Positions 1 through 13,796 are shown, counted from the first letter of the stretch. The stretch: DNA of 64,000 bases from Hyphomicrobiales bacterium (GCA_027483895.1 JAIXTP010000024.1:1-64000); one strand, 5' to 3'. Numbers and translations are program-made. Notes: generated by a model from the letters alone, not told the origin.

Positions 1-6
1 AGCGGG

Positions 7-108
7 CCCTCATCCTGAGGAGCGCCCGCAGGGCGCGTCTGGAAGGATCACGGTCGCGCGCGAGAGCATGGTTCGAGACGGGCGCGGCGCGCCCTCCCAA
101 CCATGAGG
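7..108. repeat. composite dispersed palindromic repeat, rhizobial type
   Basis: Two GC-rich units lie side by side. The first (about 7-49) begins CCTCATCCTGAGGAGCG and ends near GGAAGGAT. The second (67-105) is an inverted repeat with arms CATGGTT (67-73) and AACCATG (99-105) around a GGGCGCG/GCGCGCCC core. The wording resembles dispersed intergenic palindromes I know from rhizobial genomes. No coding capacity is apparent. It sits downstream of the YihY gene, where a transcribed hairpin could act as a 3' boundary. Confidence 0.6.
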
Positions 109-122
109 TCGCAAGGGTTGCC

Positions 123-222
123 GTCATTGCGAGCGGAGCGAAGCAATCCAGAGAACGTCGGGCATCGGGCTCCATGCCCGGCGTTCTCTGGATTGCTTCG
201 TCGCTGCGCTCCTCGCAATGAC
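123..222. repeat. about 100-base inverted repeat, family B copy 1
   Basis: The ends are GTCATTGCGAG (123-133) and its exact reverse complement CTCGCAATGAC (212-222). Inner arms carry GAAGCAATCCAGAGAAC and its complement, so most of the unit can fold as one long hairpin with a short central loop. A close copy lies at 4441-4539. It is a small non-coding mobile-type or REP-like palindrome. Confidence 0.8.
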
Positions 223-247
223 GGGGAACTGCCGCCCCCGCCTCGCC

Positions 248-1480
248 CTACCCCCTCGCCTCACCCACCGTGTCGGCCATCTTCGCACCCCGCACTCCCA
301 TGGGCTTCTCGCCGCCTTCGGTCGAGTCCCGCGCCGTCTGGTGCTCGGCCTCGGCGTTCAGCTCCGCGCCGGCGACGATGATCGTGGAGGAGACCCACAT
401 CCAGATCATGAAGCCGATCACCGCACCGAGCGAGCCGTAGGTCTCGTCGTAATTCGCGAAATTCTGGGCGTAGATCGACAAGGCGACCGAGGCCGCCACC
501 CAGAGCACGGCGGCCAAGATGCTGCCGGGGCTCACCCATTTCCATTCCGGCTCGCGGCGGCTCGGCCCGTAGCGGTAGAGCAACGCCAAAGCGCCGATCA
601 GCAGGAGCACGATCGCGACCCAGCGGCCGATGCGCGCCGCCCATTCCGCGACGGGGCCCAGCGGGAACAGCGCCAACAGCGCGGGCACCACTACGACGGC
701 GCCGATCGCGAGCAGGAGAAACAGCGCCGCGCCGATCGTGAAGGCCAGCGAGACGGCGTTGAGCTTGAGGAAGGAGCGCTTCTCCTCCTCCTCATAGGCC
801 ACGTTCAACGCGTCGAGGACGGCCTTCATCCCCGAATTCGCGCTCCAGAGCGAAACGAGGATGCCGAAAGCGGTGGTGAAGCCGAGCGTCGTCGGGCCCT
901 GCGCCGAGACGGCCTTGAGCCGCTCGCCGATGATGTCGGCCGCGCCATAGGGCATGTATTGGCGGATATCGGCGAAGTGCCGCTCCACCGTCGCCGGATC
1001 GGCGAAGAGGCCGTAGATCGACACGAAGGCCGCGATCGCCGGGAACAGCGCCAGAAGCGCGTAGAAGGTGACGCCCGCAGCGATCGCGAGAACGCGGTCC
1101 TTCTGCATCTCCTCCCAGGTGCGAAGAAGGATGTCCTTCCAGCCGCGCTTCGGGATCTCGTGCGGCGCATCGGCGCCGCGCCCGCGGCCGTCGTCCTCGC
1201 CCGAGACGGCCGCGCTGCGGGCGCTCCCTCGGGCCTCGGCCGGGGCGGCGCGGCCGAGGCCGAAGCCCCGGCCCGGTTCAGCGCGGTTCGGGAGCGGAGG
1301 GCCGTAGCGCCGTTCGGCCCCGGGGCGCGGCCGGTCGAATACCAATCCGGCAAGGCCCGCGGCGACCAGCAGGACGGGCGTCCGCTCGACGAGCGCCATG
1401 CCGAGACCGCCCGTGCGGCGGGGCGGCGCGCCGCGTCGAGGGCGTCCGTCACGCTCGAAACCGTTTCCCCGAAACGCCAT
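248..1480 (-). CDS. YihY/virulence factor BrkB family inner-membrane protein
   Basis: 410 residues. A basic, low-complexity N-terminal extension contains one hydrophobic stretch (about residues 34-48). The YihY domain follows from about residue 110, opening with an RGWKDILL-type amphipathic segment and then a hydrophobic segment at 131-158 of the AAGVTFYALLALFP type, the family hallmark. Further membrane segments follow, up to GFMIWMWVSSTIIVAGAELN near the end. I chose the ATG at 1480 because a GGAGG sits just upstream; a longer frame would overlap prmA on the other strand. The family is common in bacteria. Its molecular function is unsettled, and the old RNase BN assignment was withdrawn. 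The N-terminal extension is poorly conserved-looking and Arg/Gly/Pro-rich. Confidence 0.85.
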   Translation of the reverse strand: MAFRGNGFERDGRPRRGAPPRRTGGLGMALVERTPVLLVAAGLAGLVFDRPRPGAERRYGPPLPNRAEPGRGFGLGRAAPAEARGSARSAAVSGEDDGRGRGADAPHEIPKRGWKDILLRTWEEMQKDRVLAIAAGVTFYALLALFPAIAAFVSIYGLFADPATVERHFADIRQYMPYGAADIIGERLKAVSAQGPTTLGFTTAFGILVSLWSANSGMKAVLDALNVAYEEEEKRSFLKLNAVSLAFTIGAALFLLLAIGAVVVVPALLALFPLGPVAEWAARIGRWVAIVLLLIGALALLYRYGPSRREPEWKWVSPGSILAAVLWVAASVALSIYAQNFANYDETYGSLGAVIGFMIWMWVSSTIIVAGAELNAEAEHQTARDSTEGGEKPMGVRGAKMADTVGEARG

Positions 1481-1586
1481 TATCGCCTCCGCCGCGAGAG
1501 GCCGGACAACGGCGAAGGACCGGGACGGTTCCGCTCCCGCCCCGGGGCGCCGTGACAGCGCGAGGCGGGAATGATAGGTCGACCGC

Positions 1587-2510
1587 ATGTTCGAAGGTCT
1601 TCACCCCCGCAACCCCACCCATGTCCTCCGCCTCGTCACGACGGAGGCCGTCGCGCGCCGCGTCGCGGACATCGTGATGGAGACCTTCGACCCGACCGAA
1701 ACCGCGGCCGCCGCCTTCGAGAACGAGGCGACGCTGCAATGGGAGGTCGAGGTCTATTTCGCCGAGGCGCCCGACGAGGACTACATGCGCGAACTCGTCC
1801 GCTTCACGGCGGGCGACGAGGCGGCGAAGGCCGTGTTCTTCGAGACGCTCGCCGAGAAGGACTGGGTGAAGGCCTCGCTCGACGGGCTGAGCATGGTGCG
1901 CGCGGGCCGCTTCCTCGTGCACGGCTCTCATGACCGGCACCGCGTGCCGCCCGAGGCCATCGGCATCGAGATCGAGGCCGCGCTGGCCTTCGGCACCGGC
2001 CATCACGGCACCACGCGCGGCTGCCTGCTGATGCTCGACCGCTTGCTGAAGCAGCGGCGCCCCCGGCACGTCCTCGACGTCGGCACGGGCACGGGCGTGC
2101 TCGCCATCGCCGCGGCGCGCGCGTTGCAGCGCCCGGTGGCGGCGGGCGACATCGACCCGGTGGCCGTGGAAGCCGCGGCCGCCAATGCGCGCTTCAACAA
2201 GGCGGGCGCCCATGTCCGCCCGGTGACGGCGAAGGGCGTGGATCACCCCGCCCTCAAGCGCCCGGGCCATTACGACCTGATCTTTGCCAATATCCTGAAG
2301 CGCCCGCTGATGAAGCTCGCGCCCTCCATCGCCTCGGTCGCCTCGCCCGACGCCGATCTGATCCTGTCGGGCCTTCTGGTGCCCGACGTGCGCGGCGTGC
2401 TCGCGGCCTATGCGGCGCAGGGTTTCCGGCTCGTGGAGTCCGGCGTGCTGGAAGGTTGGGTCGCGCTGCGGCTGCGGCGCTCCGGCACCGCCCCGCGCCG
2501 GGTGCGCTGA
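1587..2510 (+). CDS. prmA: ribosomal protein L11 methyltransferase PrmA
   Basis: 307 residues. PrmA transfers methyl groups from S-adenosylmethionine to ribosomal protein L11 in the cytoplasm. The C-terminal Rossmann-type methyltransferase domain shows AFGTGHHGTT at 134-143, the SAM-binding motif I DVGTGTG at 164-170, an acidic motif II residue near 189 (GDIDP), and the catalytic-loop motif NILKRPL at 235-241. The N-terminal substrate-recognition region (1-110) is present, so length and order match the family. It is divergent from the YihY gene, with 106 bases between the starts. The M24 peptidase gene follows 76 bases downstream on the same strand, so the two may be co-transcribed. Confidence 0.95.
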   Translation: MFEGLHPRNPTHVLRLVTTEAVARRVADIVMETFDPTETAAAAFENEATLQWEVEVYFAEAPDEDYMRELVRFTAGDEAAKAVFFETLAEKDWVKASLDGLSMVRAGRFLVHGSHDRHRVPPEAIGIEIEAALAFGTGHHGTTRGCLLMLDRLLKQRRPRHVLDVGTGTGVLAIAAARALQRPVAAGDIDPVAVEAAAANARFNKAGAHVRPVTAKGVDHPALKRPGHYDLIFANILKRPLMKLAPSIASVASPDADLILSGLLVPDVRGVLAAYAAQGFRLVESGVLEGWVALRLRRSGTAPRRVR

Positions 2511-2586
2511 CCGCGCCCCAGGAGACGCGACAAGGCCGCCCGGCTCGTATAGCCATGGGCGATCAGCTCGGGAGGCACGCGGGGAC

Positions 2587-4407
2587 ATGCAGGCCGTCTT
2601 TCAGTCTTTCGGACCCGACCGGATCCGGAGCGCCGGGGCGGAAGGCCTCGCAGCCCTGCGGGCGCGGCTGGCGGCGGACGGTCTGGACGGCTTCATCCTG
2701 CCGCGCTCGGACGAATACCAGAACGAATACGTGCCGCCCTCGGCCGAGCGGCTCGCCTTCCTCACCGGCTTCACGGGGTCTTGGGGCCTCGCGATCGTGC
2801 TGCCCGACGCGGCCGCGACCTTCAGCGACGGCCGCTATACCGTGCAGCTGCGCGAGCAGCTCGACCCCGCCCTCTTCGCCGGACTGAACGCGCTGGAGAC
2901 GCCGCCGGAACGCTGGCTGGCGGACGCGGTGCGGCCGGGCATGCGGATCGGCTTCGACCCCGCCCTGCATACGCCAGACGGAATCGCGCGGTTCGAAAGG
3001 GCGCTCGCACGGGCGGGAGCCGAATTGCTCCCCGTCGAGGCGAACCCCGTCGACGCGATCTGGCAGGACCGGCCGGCGCCGCCCTCGGCACCCGTGGTTC
3101 TGCACCCCGAACGCCTCGCCGGCGCCTCGGCCGAGGAGAAGCTCGGCCGCGTGCGCGCGAAGCTCGCCGAGCTTCGGGTCGATGCCCTCGCGGTGACGGA
3201 TCCGCACGCACTGGCATGGATCTTCAACATCCGCGGCGGTGACGTTTCGCACACGCCGCTTCCGCTCGGCCGTGCGCTGATCCCGCGCGAGGGCCGGGCG
3301 CGGCTCTTCATCGACGGCCGCAAGCTCTCGCAGGAGGTGCGGGACGCGCTCTCGGCCGTCGCCGAGATCGACGATCCGGCCGGGCTCGAAGAGGCCTTGT
3401 CGCTTCTGGGGCGCGGCGGCGCGAAGGTTCGGTTCGACGCCGCTTCCGCCTCCGTCCGCTTCGTCGAGGCGCTGGAGACCGCGGGCGGCACGCCGGACAC
3501 CGGCGCCGATCCCGTCGCGCTGATGAAGGCGGTGAAGAACGAGGCGGAGATCGCGGGCGCGCGCGCCGCGCATCTGCGCGACGGCGCCGCCATGTGTCGT
3601 TTTCTGGCGTGGCTCGCGGGCGAGGCGCCCGCCGGCCGGGTGACGGAGATCGACGCGGCGGTAGCGCTCGAGCGCTTCCGCATCGAGACGGGCGTGCTGA
3701 AGGACGTGTCCTTCCCCTCGATCTCGGCGGCGGGCGCGCATGCGGCCCTGCCCCATTACCGGGTCACGGAAGCGTCGAACGCGGCGATCACGCCGGGGCT
3801 CTATCTGATCGACTCGGGCGGGCAATACGAGGACGGCACGACCGACATCACCCGCACGGTCGCGGTGGGCGAGACGACGCCGGAGATGCGCGACCGCTAT
3901 ACGCGCGTGCTCAAGGGCATGATCGCGATTTCGCGGACGGTGTTTCCGAAAGGCGTCTCGGGCGCGCAGATCGACGCCTTCGCGCGGCAGGCCCTGTGGA
4001 ACGCCGGGGCGGATTTCGACCACGGCACGGGCCACGGCGTCGGCAGCTTCCTGTCGGTGCATGAGGGGCCGCAGCGGATCTCGAAGCTCGGGACGACCCC
4101 GCTCGAGCCGGGGATGATCCTCTCCAACGAGCCCGGCTATTACCGCGAAGGCGCGTTCGGGATCCGGATCGAGAACCTCGTTCTCGTCGAGCGCCGCGCC
4201 CTCGAGGGTGCCGAGCGGGAGATGCACGGCTTCGAGACCCTGACCTTCGTGCCGATCGACACGGCCCCGATCGAGCGCGCGCTGCTGACCGCGGACGAGA
4301 TCGCGTGGCTCGATGCGTATCACGCGGAAGTCCGCGCGAAGATCGGCCCGCTCGTGGACGCCGGAACGCGCATATGGCTTGAGGCGGCCACCCGCCCGCT
4401 GGTGTGA
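2587..4407 (+). CDS. Xaa-Pro aminopeptidase (aminopeptidase P, M24B family)
   Basis: 606 residues. It should remove N-terminal residues that precede proline, as a cytoplasmic dimetal enzyme. It has the three-part layout of the long aminopeptidase P forms: two creatinase-like N-terminal domains (about 1-300) and a C-terminal pita-bread domain. The five metal ligands are visible: D409 (LIDSGG), D420 (TTDIT), H483 (GTGHGVG), E515 (NEPGYY) and E529 (RIENL). I started at the ATG at 2587, since the frame extends upstream only as low-complexity sequence overlapping prmA. Ribosome-binding evidence is modest (GGAGG some distance upstream). It is followed by two palindromic repeats and then the convergent ligA. 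Confidence 0.92.
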   Translation: MQAVFQSFGPDRIRSAGAEGLAALRARLAADGLDGFILPRSDEYQNEYVPPSAERLAFLTGFTGSWGLAIVLPDAAATFSDGRYTVQLREQLDPALFAGLNALETPPERWLADAVRPGMRIGFDPALHTPDGIARFERALARAGAELLPVEANPVDAIWQDRPAPPSAPVVLHPERLAGASAEEKLGRVRAKLAELRVDALAVTDPHALAWIFNIRGGDVSHTPLPLGRALIPREGRARLFIDGRKLSQEVRDALSAVAEIDDPAGLEEALSLLGRGGAKVRFDAASASVRFVEALETAGGTPDTGADPVALMKAVKNEAEIAGARAAHLRDGAAMCRFLAWLAGEAPAGRVTEIDAAVALERFRIETGVLKDVSFPSISAAGAHAALPHYRVTEASNAAITPGLYLIDSGGQYEDGTTDITRTVAVGETTPEMRDRYTRVLKGMIAISRTVFPKGVSGAQIDAFARQALWNAGADFDHGTGHGVGSFLSVHEGPQRISKLGTTPLEPGMILSNEPGYYREGAFGIRIENLVLVERRALEGAEREMHGFETLTFVPIDTAPIERALLTADEIAWLDAYHAEVRAKIGPLVDAGTRIWLEAATRPLV

Positions 4408-4440
4408 GCGGAGGGCGGAGCGCCCCGGTCGTCCTCCCCC

Positions 4441-4539
4441 GTCATTGCGAGCGCAGCGAAGCAATCCGGAAAAGGCCGGGCATGGAGCTCTACGGCGGCC
4501 TTCTCTGGATTGCTTCGTCGCTCCGCTCCTCGCAATGAC
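4441..4539. repeat. about 99-base inverted repeat, family B copy 2
   Basis: Starts GTCATTGCGAGCGCAGCGAA and ends CTCCTCGCAATGAC. The arms match copy 1 at 123-222 closely, while the central loop differs. It is a long near-perfect hairpin without coding sequence. Confidence 0.8.
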
Positions 4540-4560
4540 GGGCGAGGCGGTTTCCTCACC

Positions 4561-4672
4561 GTGTCATCCCGGCCGCAGCGAAGCGGAGAGCCGGGATCCA
4601 GGATGTCCCCGGGCGCGCGACGGTCCGCCGACTGACTGGATCCCGGGTCGGCTGCGCCGCCCGGGATGACAC
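4561..4672. repeat. 112-base inverted repeat, family C
   Basis: Outer arms are GTGTCATCCCGG and CCGGGATGACAC, with inner arms GCCGGGATCCAG and CTGGATCCCGGG. This differs in sequence from family B but has the same architecture, an imperfect long palindrome of about 110 bases. It resembles the widespread GTCATCCCGG-type dispersed repeats of alphaproteobacteria. Confidence 0.75.
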
Positions 4673-4731
4673 CTCGACAGGCCGACCGGGAACGAGGCAC
4701 GATGTTTTCGCGGGACTGCGAGGAGCGAGCT

Positions 4732-8533
<3,802 letters not shown>

Positions 8534-8575
8534 TCGAGGCGGACCTCCGGCCTCACGCCGCGCGGGTTCGGCGGA

Positions 8576-9457
8576 TCAGCCGAGACCCACCGACTTCATG
8601 GCCTTGCTGATCCAGGAATCCGAGCTCTCGCGCGGCTCCATCCCACGGCTCTGGAGCAGCTTGTAGCTGTCCTTGTACCACTGACTGTCCGGGAAATTGT
8701 GCCCCAGAACCGCAGCCGCCGTCTGCGCCTCGTTGACGATGCCGAGCGCGAGATAGGCCTCGGTCAGGCGCGCCAGCGCTTCCTCGATCTGGTTCGTGGT
8801 CTGGTAGTTCGCGATCACGACGCGGAAGCGGTTGATGGCCGCCGTGTAGTTGCGCTTCTTCAGATAGAAGCGGCCGACTTCCATCTCGCGTCCCGCCAGC
8901 TGGTCGCGGATGACCTGCAGCTTGAACTTCGCGTCGGGCGCATATTCCGACTTGGGCCAACGTTCGACCACCTCGCGCATCGCCAGCAGCGCCTTTTCGG
9001 ACCGCTCCTGATCGCGCGTGATGTCGGGGATCTGGTTGTAATAGGCGTTGGCGACCATGTAGGCCGCGTAGGCCGCGTCGTCGCTGGCCGGATAGAGGCC
9101 GAGATAGCGCTTACCGGCCGTGATCGTCTCGTCGTAGTTCCGGCCGGTATAGTTCGCGTAAGTCTGCATGATCAGCGCGCGCTTCGACCAGCTGGAAAAC
9201 GGATACTGGCGGTCGAGATCGGCGAACTTCTTGGCGGCGCCGTCGAAATCGTTCTTCTCGACCAGCGCGAGGCCCTGATTGTAGAGGACCTCGGCGGCGA
9301 CCGTCGGCACGATCTCCGGCTTGTAGGCCTCGTCCTTCGCGAACGGATTGAGCGACGAGACCGTGTCGCAGGCGGCCAGAGGCAGGGCCAGAACGAGCGC
9401 GGTCAGGGGCGCGGCATAACGGGAGCGCTGAGCGGAACGGCCGGTCCGGAAGAACAT
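8576..9457 (-). CDS. bamD: outer-membrane assembly lipoprotein BamD (ComL/YfiO)
   Basis: 293 residues. BamD is an essential lipoprotein of the BAM complex, which inserts beta-barrel proteins into the outer membrane. A basic, hydrophobic signal peptide ends in the lipobox LAAC (ALPLAACDTV). The mature part shows five TPR-like units typical of BamD, including LYNQGLALVEKNDFDGAAKKF and YPFSSWSKRALIM. I prefer the ATG at 9457: another ATG at 9463 touches the GAGG directly, whereas 9457 has ideal six-base spacing. It follows lpxC by about 100 bases, so two envelope-biogenesis genes sit next to the division cluster. Confidence 0.95.
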   Translation of the reverse strand: MFFRTGRSAQRSRYAAPLTALVLALPLAACDTVSSLNPFAKDEAYKPEIVPTVAAEVLYNQGLALVEKNDFDGAAKKFADLDRQYPFSSWSKRALIMQTYANYTGRNYDETITAGKRYLGLYPASDDAAYAAYMVANAYYNQIPDITRDQERSEKALLAMREVVERWPKSEYAPDAKFKLQVIRDQLAGREMEVGRFYLKKRNYTAAINRFRVVIANYQTTNQIEEALARLTEAYLALGIVNEAQTAAAVLGHNFPDSQWYKDSYKLLQSRGMEPRESSDSWISKAMKSVGLG

Positions 9458-9558
9458 GAACATCCTCGCGACGAATCCTCTGCGCGGCGAACGCCGCTGC
9501 TTCGACGTTGCATAGCGCAACGCCGCACGAAGGGCTACCCGCAGGAGAGGCGACGCGA

Positions 9559-10497
9559 TCAGGCGTCGGCGGCGCAGGCCATCGCCACGGCTTCGCCGGA
9601 AGCCGCGCCGGCCGAACCGTGCCCGAGGCCGTCCACGATCTCGTAGGCGGCCGGGTCGGCGAACAGCGCCTTGAGGATCGACACGTTCATCTTGTGGCCG
9701 CCGCAATAGGAGCGGTAATGCGCGAGCAGCGGCGCGCCGGCGAGCGAAAGATCGCCCACGGCGTCGAGCGTCTTGTGGCGGACGAACTCGTCCGGATAGC
9801 GCAGGCCCTCGGGGTTGAGGATCTTGTCGTCGCCGAGCGCCACGGTGTTGTCGAGCGAGGCACCGAGCGCGAAGCCCGCCTTCCACAGATGCTCCACGTC
9901 GCGCATGAAGCCGAAGGTGCGGGCGCGCGACAATTCGCGGCGGAAACCGCGGGCCGTCAGCTCGAACACCTTCTTCTGGCGACCGATCAGCGGGGTGTCG
10001 AAATCGATCTCGACTTCGAGGCGGAAGCCGCGGTCATGCGGCAGAAGCTCGGCCCAGCCGCGGCCCTGCTCGATGCGGACGGGCTTGAGCACGCGCACGA
10101 AACGACGCGGCGCGTTCATGCGGACGATGCCGACCGCCTCGATCGCGTCCATGAAGGGCTCGGACGAACCGTCGAGGATCGGAACCTCGGGGCCGTCGAT
10201 CTCGACGAGCACGTTGTCGACGCCGATCGCATAGAGCGCGGCCATCAGATGCTCGATGGTGGAGACGGAGGCCTTCTGGTCGCCGATGACGGTGCAGAGC
10301 TCGGTCGCGCCGACGCTGGACCAGTCGGCGCGGATGCGCTTCGTCTCGCCGTTCGGCAGGCCGGTGCGCAGGAACAGGATGCCGGTATCGGCATTGGCCG
10401 GATGCAGGGACACGGACACGGGCTTGCCGCCGTGCACGCCGATGCCGGTGAGATCCACCCGCGACCGGATCGTCGTCTGCTTCAGGTTCAACATCAT
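9559..10497 (-). CDS. lpxC: UDP-3-O-acyl-N-acetylglucosamine deacetylase LpxC
   Basis: 312 residues. It catalyses the first committed step of lipid A synthesis in the cytoplasm and uses zinc. Catalytic and metal positions are visible: E82-H83 in STIEHLMAAL, H241 and D245 in HKTLDAVGDL, and H268 in SYCGGHKM. Length and order match the family. Two adjacent ATGs (10497, 10494) are possible starts. It lies directly downstream of the ftsZ terminator, so it probably has its own promoter in the 226-base gap. This ftsZ-lpxC order is common in proteobacteria. Confidence 0.97.
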   Translation of the reverse strand: MMLNLKQTTIRSRVDLTGIGVHGGKPVSVSLHPANADTGILFLRTGLPNGETKRIRADWSSVGATELCTVIGDQKASVSTIEHLMAALYAIGVDNVLVEIDGPEVPILDGSSEPFMDAIEAVGIVRMNAPRRFVRVLKPVRIEQGRGWAELLPHDRGFRLEVEIDFDTPLIGRQKKVFELTARGFRRELSRARTFGFMRDVEHLWKAGFALGASLDNTVALGDDKILNPEGLRYPDEFVRHKTLDAVGDLSLAGAPLLAHYRSYCGGHKMNVSILKALFADPAAYEIVDGLGHGSAGAASGEAVAMACAADA

Positions 10498-10668
10498 GCC
10501 CGCCGCTTCTTTCTTGTTCGGATCGCGCCGCCCCGACTCGGAGCAGAGGATCCGTCAGGCGTCCTGATAATCCCTCGCGCGGAGGCGGCCAAATCAACCT
10601 TCATTACGGTTTGTTACAGGCTTGATGCTTCCGACTGATAGGCCGTCAACCTTTTGGACTAGTTAACG

Positions 10669-10697
10669 AAAAAACGCCCGACCTTGCGGCCGGGCGT
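10669..10697 (-). terminator. rho-independent terminator of ftsZ (end of dcw operon)
   Basis: Read on the minus strand, a 10-base-pair stem (arms 10688-10697 and 10674-10683, one G-U pair) closes a GCAA tetraloop and runs into six U (10669-10674). It starts 27 bases after the ftsZ stop. It separates the dcw cluster from lpxC. Confidence 0.93.
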
Positions 10698-10723
10698 CGA
10701 GTTTTCGAGAGGCTTCACGGTCG

Positions 10724-12391
10724 TCAGTTGGACTGACGGCGGAGGAAGGCCGGGATTTCCAGCTGGTCGTCCTCGAACATCCGCTGCTGCGGTGCGGGAC
10801 GGCTCGGCTGGGCCGGACGCTTCGCAAACTCCTGATGGACCGCGGCGGGCTGCGGCGGCAGCTCCGGACGGACCTCGGGAGCGGGGGCGGGCGCGGGCGC
10901 CGCGACCGACCGCGGCTGCGGCATCGGGGCTTCCTCACGCTCGGAACGGCGGCCGAAACCGGCCTGCGCCAGACGCTCCATCAGCGTCGCGCGCTTCTTT
11001 TCGACGGGGTAGGACGACGCTGCGCCCGTAGCCTGCGATTCGACGACGCGCTGGGCGACCATCGGCAGATCCTCGATGCGCGGCATACGGGGCGCTCGCA
11101 CCGGCTCCTCGGCCCGCGGAGGGACGAAGGAGCTCGGCTGCGGCTGCTGCACGACCGGCTCGGGCGCGGACTCGACGACCGGAGCCGCCGGGATCGGGCG
11201 CATCGCGGCCGGGCGGATCGTGACGTCGTGATGCGTCTGCGCGGCCGCCGGCGCCTGCACGGGAGCCGGAGCGGGAGCCGCCGGAGCCGTCGTCAGGTCA
11301 GGACGCTGCTCCTGCCGGACGAAAGGGCGGGTGATCTGCTGGGCCTCCGTCCGCAGGCGTTCGGCGACCTCGGCGATGCGCTGCTCCGTGGCGGAGAAGC
11401 CGCCCTCGCGCAGCGCGGTCATCTGCGCATGATCGATGCCGGTGGCGACGACCGAGACGCGGACGATGCCTTCGAGCGAGTCGTCGCGGGTGGCGCCGAA
11501 GATCACGTTGGCGTCCTGATCGACTTCCTCGCGGATGCGGGTGGCCGCCTCGTCGACTTCGTACAGGGTCAGGTCGGAGCCGCCGGTGATCGAGATCAAG
11601 AGGCCGCGCGCGCCCTTCATGTTGACGTCGTCGAGGAGCGGATTGGCGATCGCGGCTTCCGCGGCGCGCATGGCGCGCTTCTCGCCCGAGGCCTCGCCGG
11701 TGCCCATCATCGCCTTGCCCATCTCGCGCATCACGGCGCGGACGTCGGCGAAGTCGAGATTGATGAGGCCTTCCTTCACCATGAGGTCGGTGATGCAGGC
11801 GACGCCGGAATAGAGGACCTTGTCGGCCATCGCGAAGGCGTCGGCGAAGGTGGTCTGCTCGTTGGCGACCCGGAACAGGTTCTGGTTCGGGATGACGATG
11901 AGCGTGTCGACCGACTTCTGCAGCTCGACGATGCCCGCCTCGGCGAGGCGCATGCGGCGCGAACCTTCGAAGGAGAACGGCTTCGTCACGACGCCGACGG
12001 TGAGGATGCCCATGTCGCGGGCCGCACGGGCCACGATCGGGGCCGCGCCCGTGCCGGTGCCGCCGCCCATGCCGGCGGTGACGAACACCATATGCGCGCC
12101 CGCGAGCTGGTCGCGGATCTCGTCGATGACCTCTTCGGCGGCGGCGCGGCCGACTTCCGGCTGCGAGCCCGCGCCGAGGCCTTCGGTCACCTGGATGCCC
12201 ATCTGGATGACCCGGTGGGCCTTGGCCGAGGTGAGCGCCTGCGCGTCGGTGTTGCCGACCACGAACTCGCAGCCCTGCAGGCCGAGCTCGATCATGTTGT
12301 TGACCGCGTTGCCGCCGGCGCCGCCGACGCCGAAGACGGTGATGCGGGGCTTGAGTTCCCGGATATCCGGAACGCTGAGATTGATGGTCAT
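10724..12391 (-). CDS. ftsZ: cell division protein FtsZ
   Basis: 555 residues. FtsZ is the tubulin-like GTPase that forms the division ring at midcell. The N-terminal GTP-binding part shows [13 protein letters not shown] (21-33) and the tubulin signature GGGTGTG (109-115). The T7 synergy-loop region (LINLDFADV) follows. From about 320 a long Pro/Ala/Gln-rich linker of roughly 220 residues leads to the conserved tail [12 protein letters not shown], which binds FtsA and other partners. Such a long linker is usual in Hyphomicrobiales. The ATG at 12391 has GAGAGG nine bases upstream. It is the last gene of the dcw run, with a terminator right after it. Confidence 0.98.
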   Translation of the reverse strand: MTINLSVPDIRELKPRITVFGVGGAGGNAVNNMIELGLQGCEFVVGNTDAQALTSAKAHRVIQMGIQVTEGLGAGSQPEVGRAAAEEVIDEIRDQLAGAHMVFVTAGMGGGTGTGAAPIVARAARDMGILTVGVVTKPFSFEGSRRMRLAEAGIVELQKSVDTLIVIPNQNLFRVANEQTTFADAFAMADKVLYSGVACITDLMVKEGLINLDFADVRAVMREMGKAMMGTGEASGEKRAMRAAEAAIANPLLDDVNMKGARGLLISITGGSDLTLYEVDEAATRIREEVDQDANVIFGATRDDSLEGIVRVSVVATGIDHAQMTALREGGFSATEQRIAEVAERLRTEAQQITRPFVRQEQRPDLTTAPAAPAPAPVQAPAAAQTHHDVTIRPAAMRPIPAAPVVESAPEPVVQQPQPSSFVPPRAEEPVRAPRMPRIEDLPMVAQRVVESQATGAASSYPVEKKRATLMERLAQAGFGRRSEREEAPMPQPRSVAAPAPAPAPEVRPELPPQPAAVHQEFAKRPAQPSRPAPQQRMFEDDQLEIPAFLRRQSN

Positions 12392-12473
12392 GGTCGTTGG
12401 CCTCTCGATGTGAGCGCTTGACGCTCTTTTTTGTCCTCCGGCGGCGCCGCCGCTCCGCCGTATTTCCAGAAGA

Positions 12474-13796
12474 TCAGAAGCTGTCCTTCAGCCAGCGCCC
12501 CATCCGCGACAGGTAGCCGTCGGTTCCGGTGGCGAGGAAGGGACCCGCGGAGCGCGGCTCGAAATGTTCGAGGCCCGCGACCTGCGGATAGACGATGAGC
12601 CCGACCGGCGCGGCGAAGGCTGGACCCTTCATCGCATCGGGAAGACCCTGCACCCCGAGAGGGCGCCCGACGCGGACCTGCTTGGACAGGATCTGTCGGG
12701 CGAGTTCGGGGAGACCCGTGAGCTGGGCGCCGCCGCCCGTGAGGACGATGCGGCGCCCGGAAACGCTGCCGAAGCCCGCCTGCCCCAGCCGGTCGCGCAC
12801 GAGTTCGAGGATCTCCTCGACCCGCGGCTTGATGACCCGCACGAGCTGCGACTTGGGAACATGGTGGACGGCGTCGCGATCCTCGTCGTCGACGGAGGCG
12901 ACGGCGATCATCTCGCGATCGTCGGACGCGGTCGCGATCGTGGAGCCGTAGAGCGTCTTGAGCCGCTCGGCATGCGTCACCGTGGTGGTGAAGCCGCGCG
13001 CGATGTCCATGGTGACGTGGTTGCCGCCCACCGCGATCGCGTCCGAATGGACGAGCGCGCCGTTGTGGAAGACGCCGACGCTGGTGGTGCCCGCGCCGAG
13101 ATCGACGACCGCCACGCCCATCTCCGCCTCGTCGTCGACGAGGGCGGACAGGCCCGCGGCATAGGGGCTCGCCACGACCGCCTCGATGCCGAGATGGCAG
13201 CGCTCGACGGCCAGCATCAGGTTGCGGATGGCGTATTCGTCGCTGGTGACGACATGCATGTCGACGCCGAGCTTGCGGCCGATCATGCCCTGCGGGTCGC
13301 GGATGCCGCGCGTGGCGTCGAGGCCGAAGCCCGTCGGCAGCGAATGCAGCACCGTGCGGCCCTGCTGAGCGCCGGTCCAGCTCGCGGCCTCGAAGACGCG
13401 CTGGATGTCGTTCTGCGTGACGGGGCGGCCGGTGAGCGCCACGTCGGCATGGAAGGACTTGGAGCCGAGCCGGCCGCCGGTGATGTTCACCACCACGGAG
13501 CGGATCTCGACCTTGGCCATGCGCTCGGCAGCATCCACCGCGAGGCGGATGGCATGCTCCGCGGCGTCGAGATCGACGACCGCACCGCCCTTCAGGCCGC
13601 GGGCGCGCTGGTGGCCGATGCCGATGATGCGCGCGCGGTGCGTGCGGCCGCGCAGCATGTCGCTCTCGCCCGACGGCTCGAGCGCGGCGATCAGGCAGAC
13701 GATCTTGCTGGTTCCCACGTCGAGCACGGAGACGATCGACCCGCGCCGGGGGGACAGAGGCTTCATGCGGGGCGTCAGACCGGGATGGCGGCTCAC
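12474..13796 (-). CDS. ftsA: cell division protein FtsA
   Basis: 440 residues. An actin-like ATPase that tethers FtsZ to the membrane. The phosphate-1 motif [14 protein letters not shown] is near residue 24, [15 protein letters not shown] is the phosphate-2 region, and [12 protein letters not shown] is the adenosine motif. The C-terminal MGRWLKDSF is the expected membrane-binding amphipathic helix. The start is a GTG overlapping the ftsQ stop by four bases, with AAGGGG upstream. An ATG ten codons in has no ribosome-binding site. ftsZ follows after 82 bases. Confidence 0.97.
   Translation of the reverse strand: MSRHPGLTPRMKPLSPRRGSIVSVLDVGTSKIVCLIAALEPSGESDMLRGRTHRARIIGIGHQRARGLKGGAVVDLDAAEHAIRLAVDAAERMAKVEIRSVVVNITGGRLGSKSFHADVALTGRPVTQNDIQRVFEAASWTGAQQGRTVLHSLPTGFGLDATRGIRDPQGMIGRKLGVDMHVVTSDEYAIRNLMLAVERCHLGIEAVVASPYAAGLSALVDDEAEMGVAVVDLGAGTTSVGVFHNGALVHSDAIAVGGNHVTMDIARGFTTTVTHAERLKTLYGSTIATASDDREMIAVASVDDEDRDAVHHVPKSQLVRVIKPRVEEILELVRDRLGQAGFGSVSGRRIVLTGGGAQLTGLPELARQILSKQVRVGRPLGVQGLPDAMKGPAFAAPVGLIVYPQVAGLEHFEPRSAGPFLATGTDGYLSRMGRWLKDSF

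Larger units (their letters stand above)
4408..4731. other. intergenic repeat island between pepP-like gene and ligA
   Basis: These 324 bases separate two convergent genes and hold no credible gene. Most of the length is taken by two palindromic repeats of different families (4441-4539 and 4561-4672). I see no U-tailed terminator, so the long hairpins may terminate or stabilise both converging transcripts. Confidence 0.7.
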
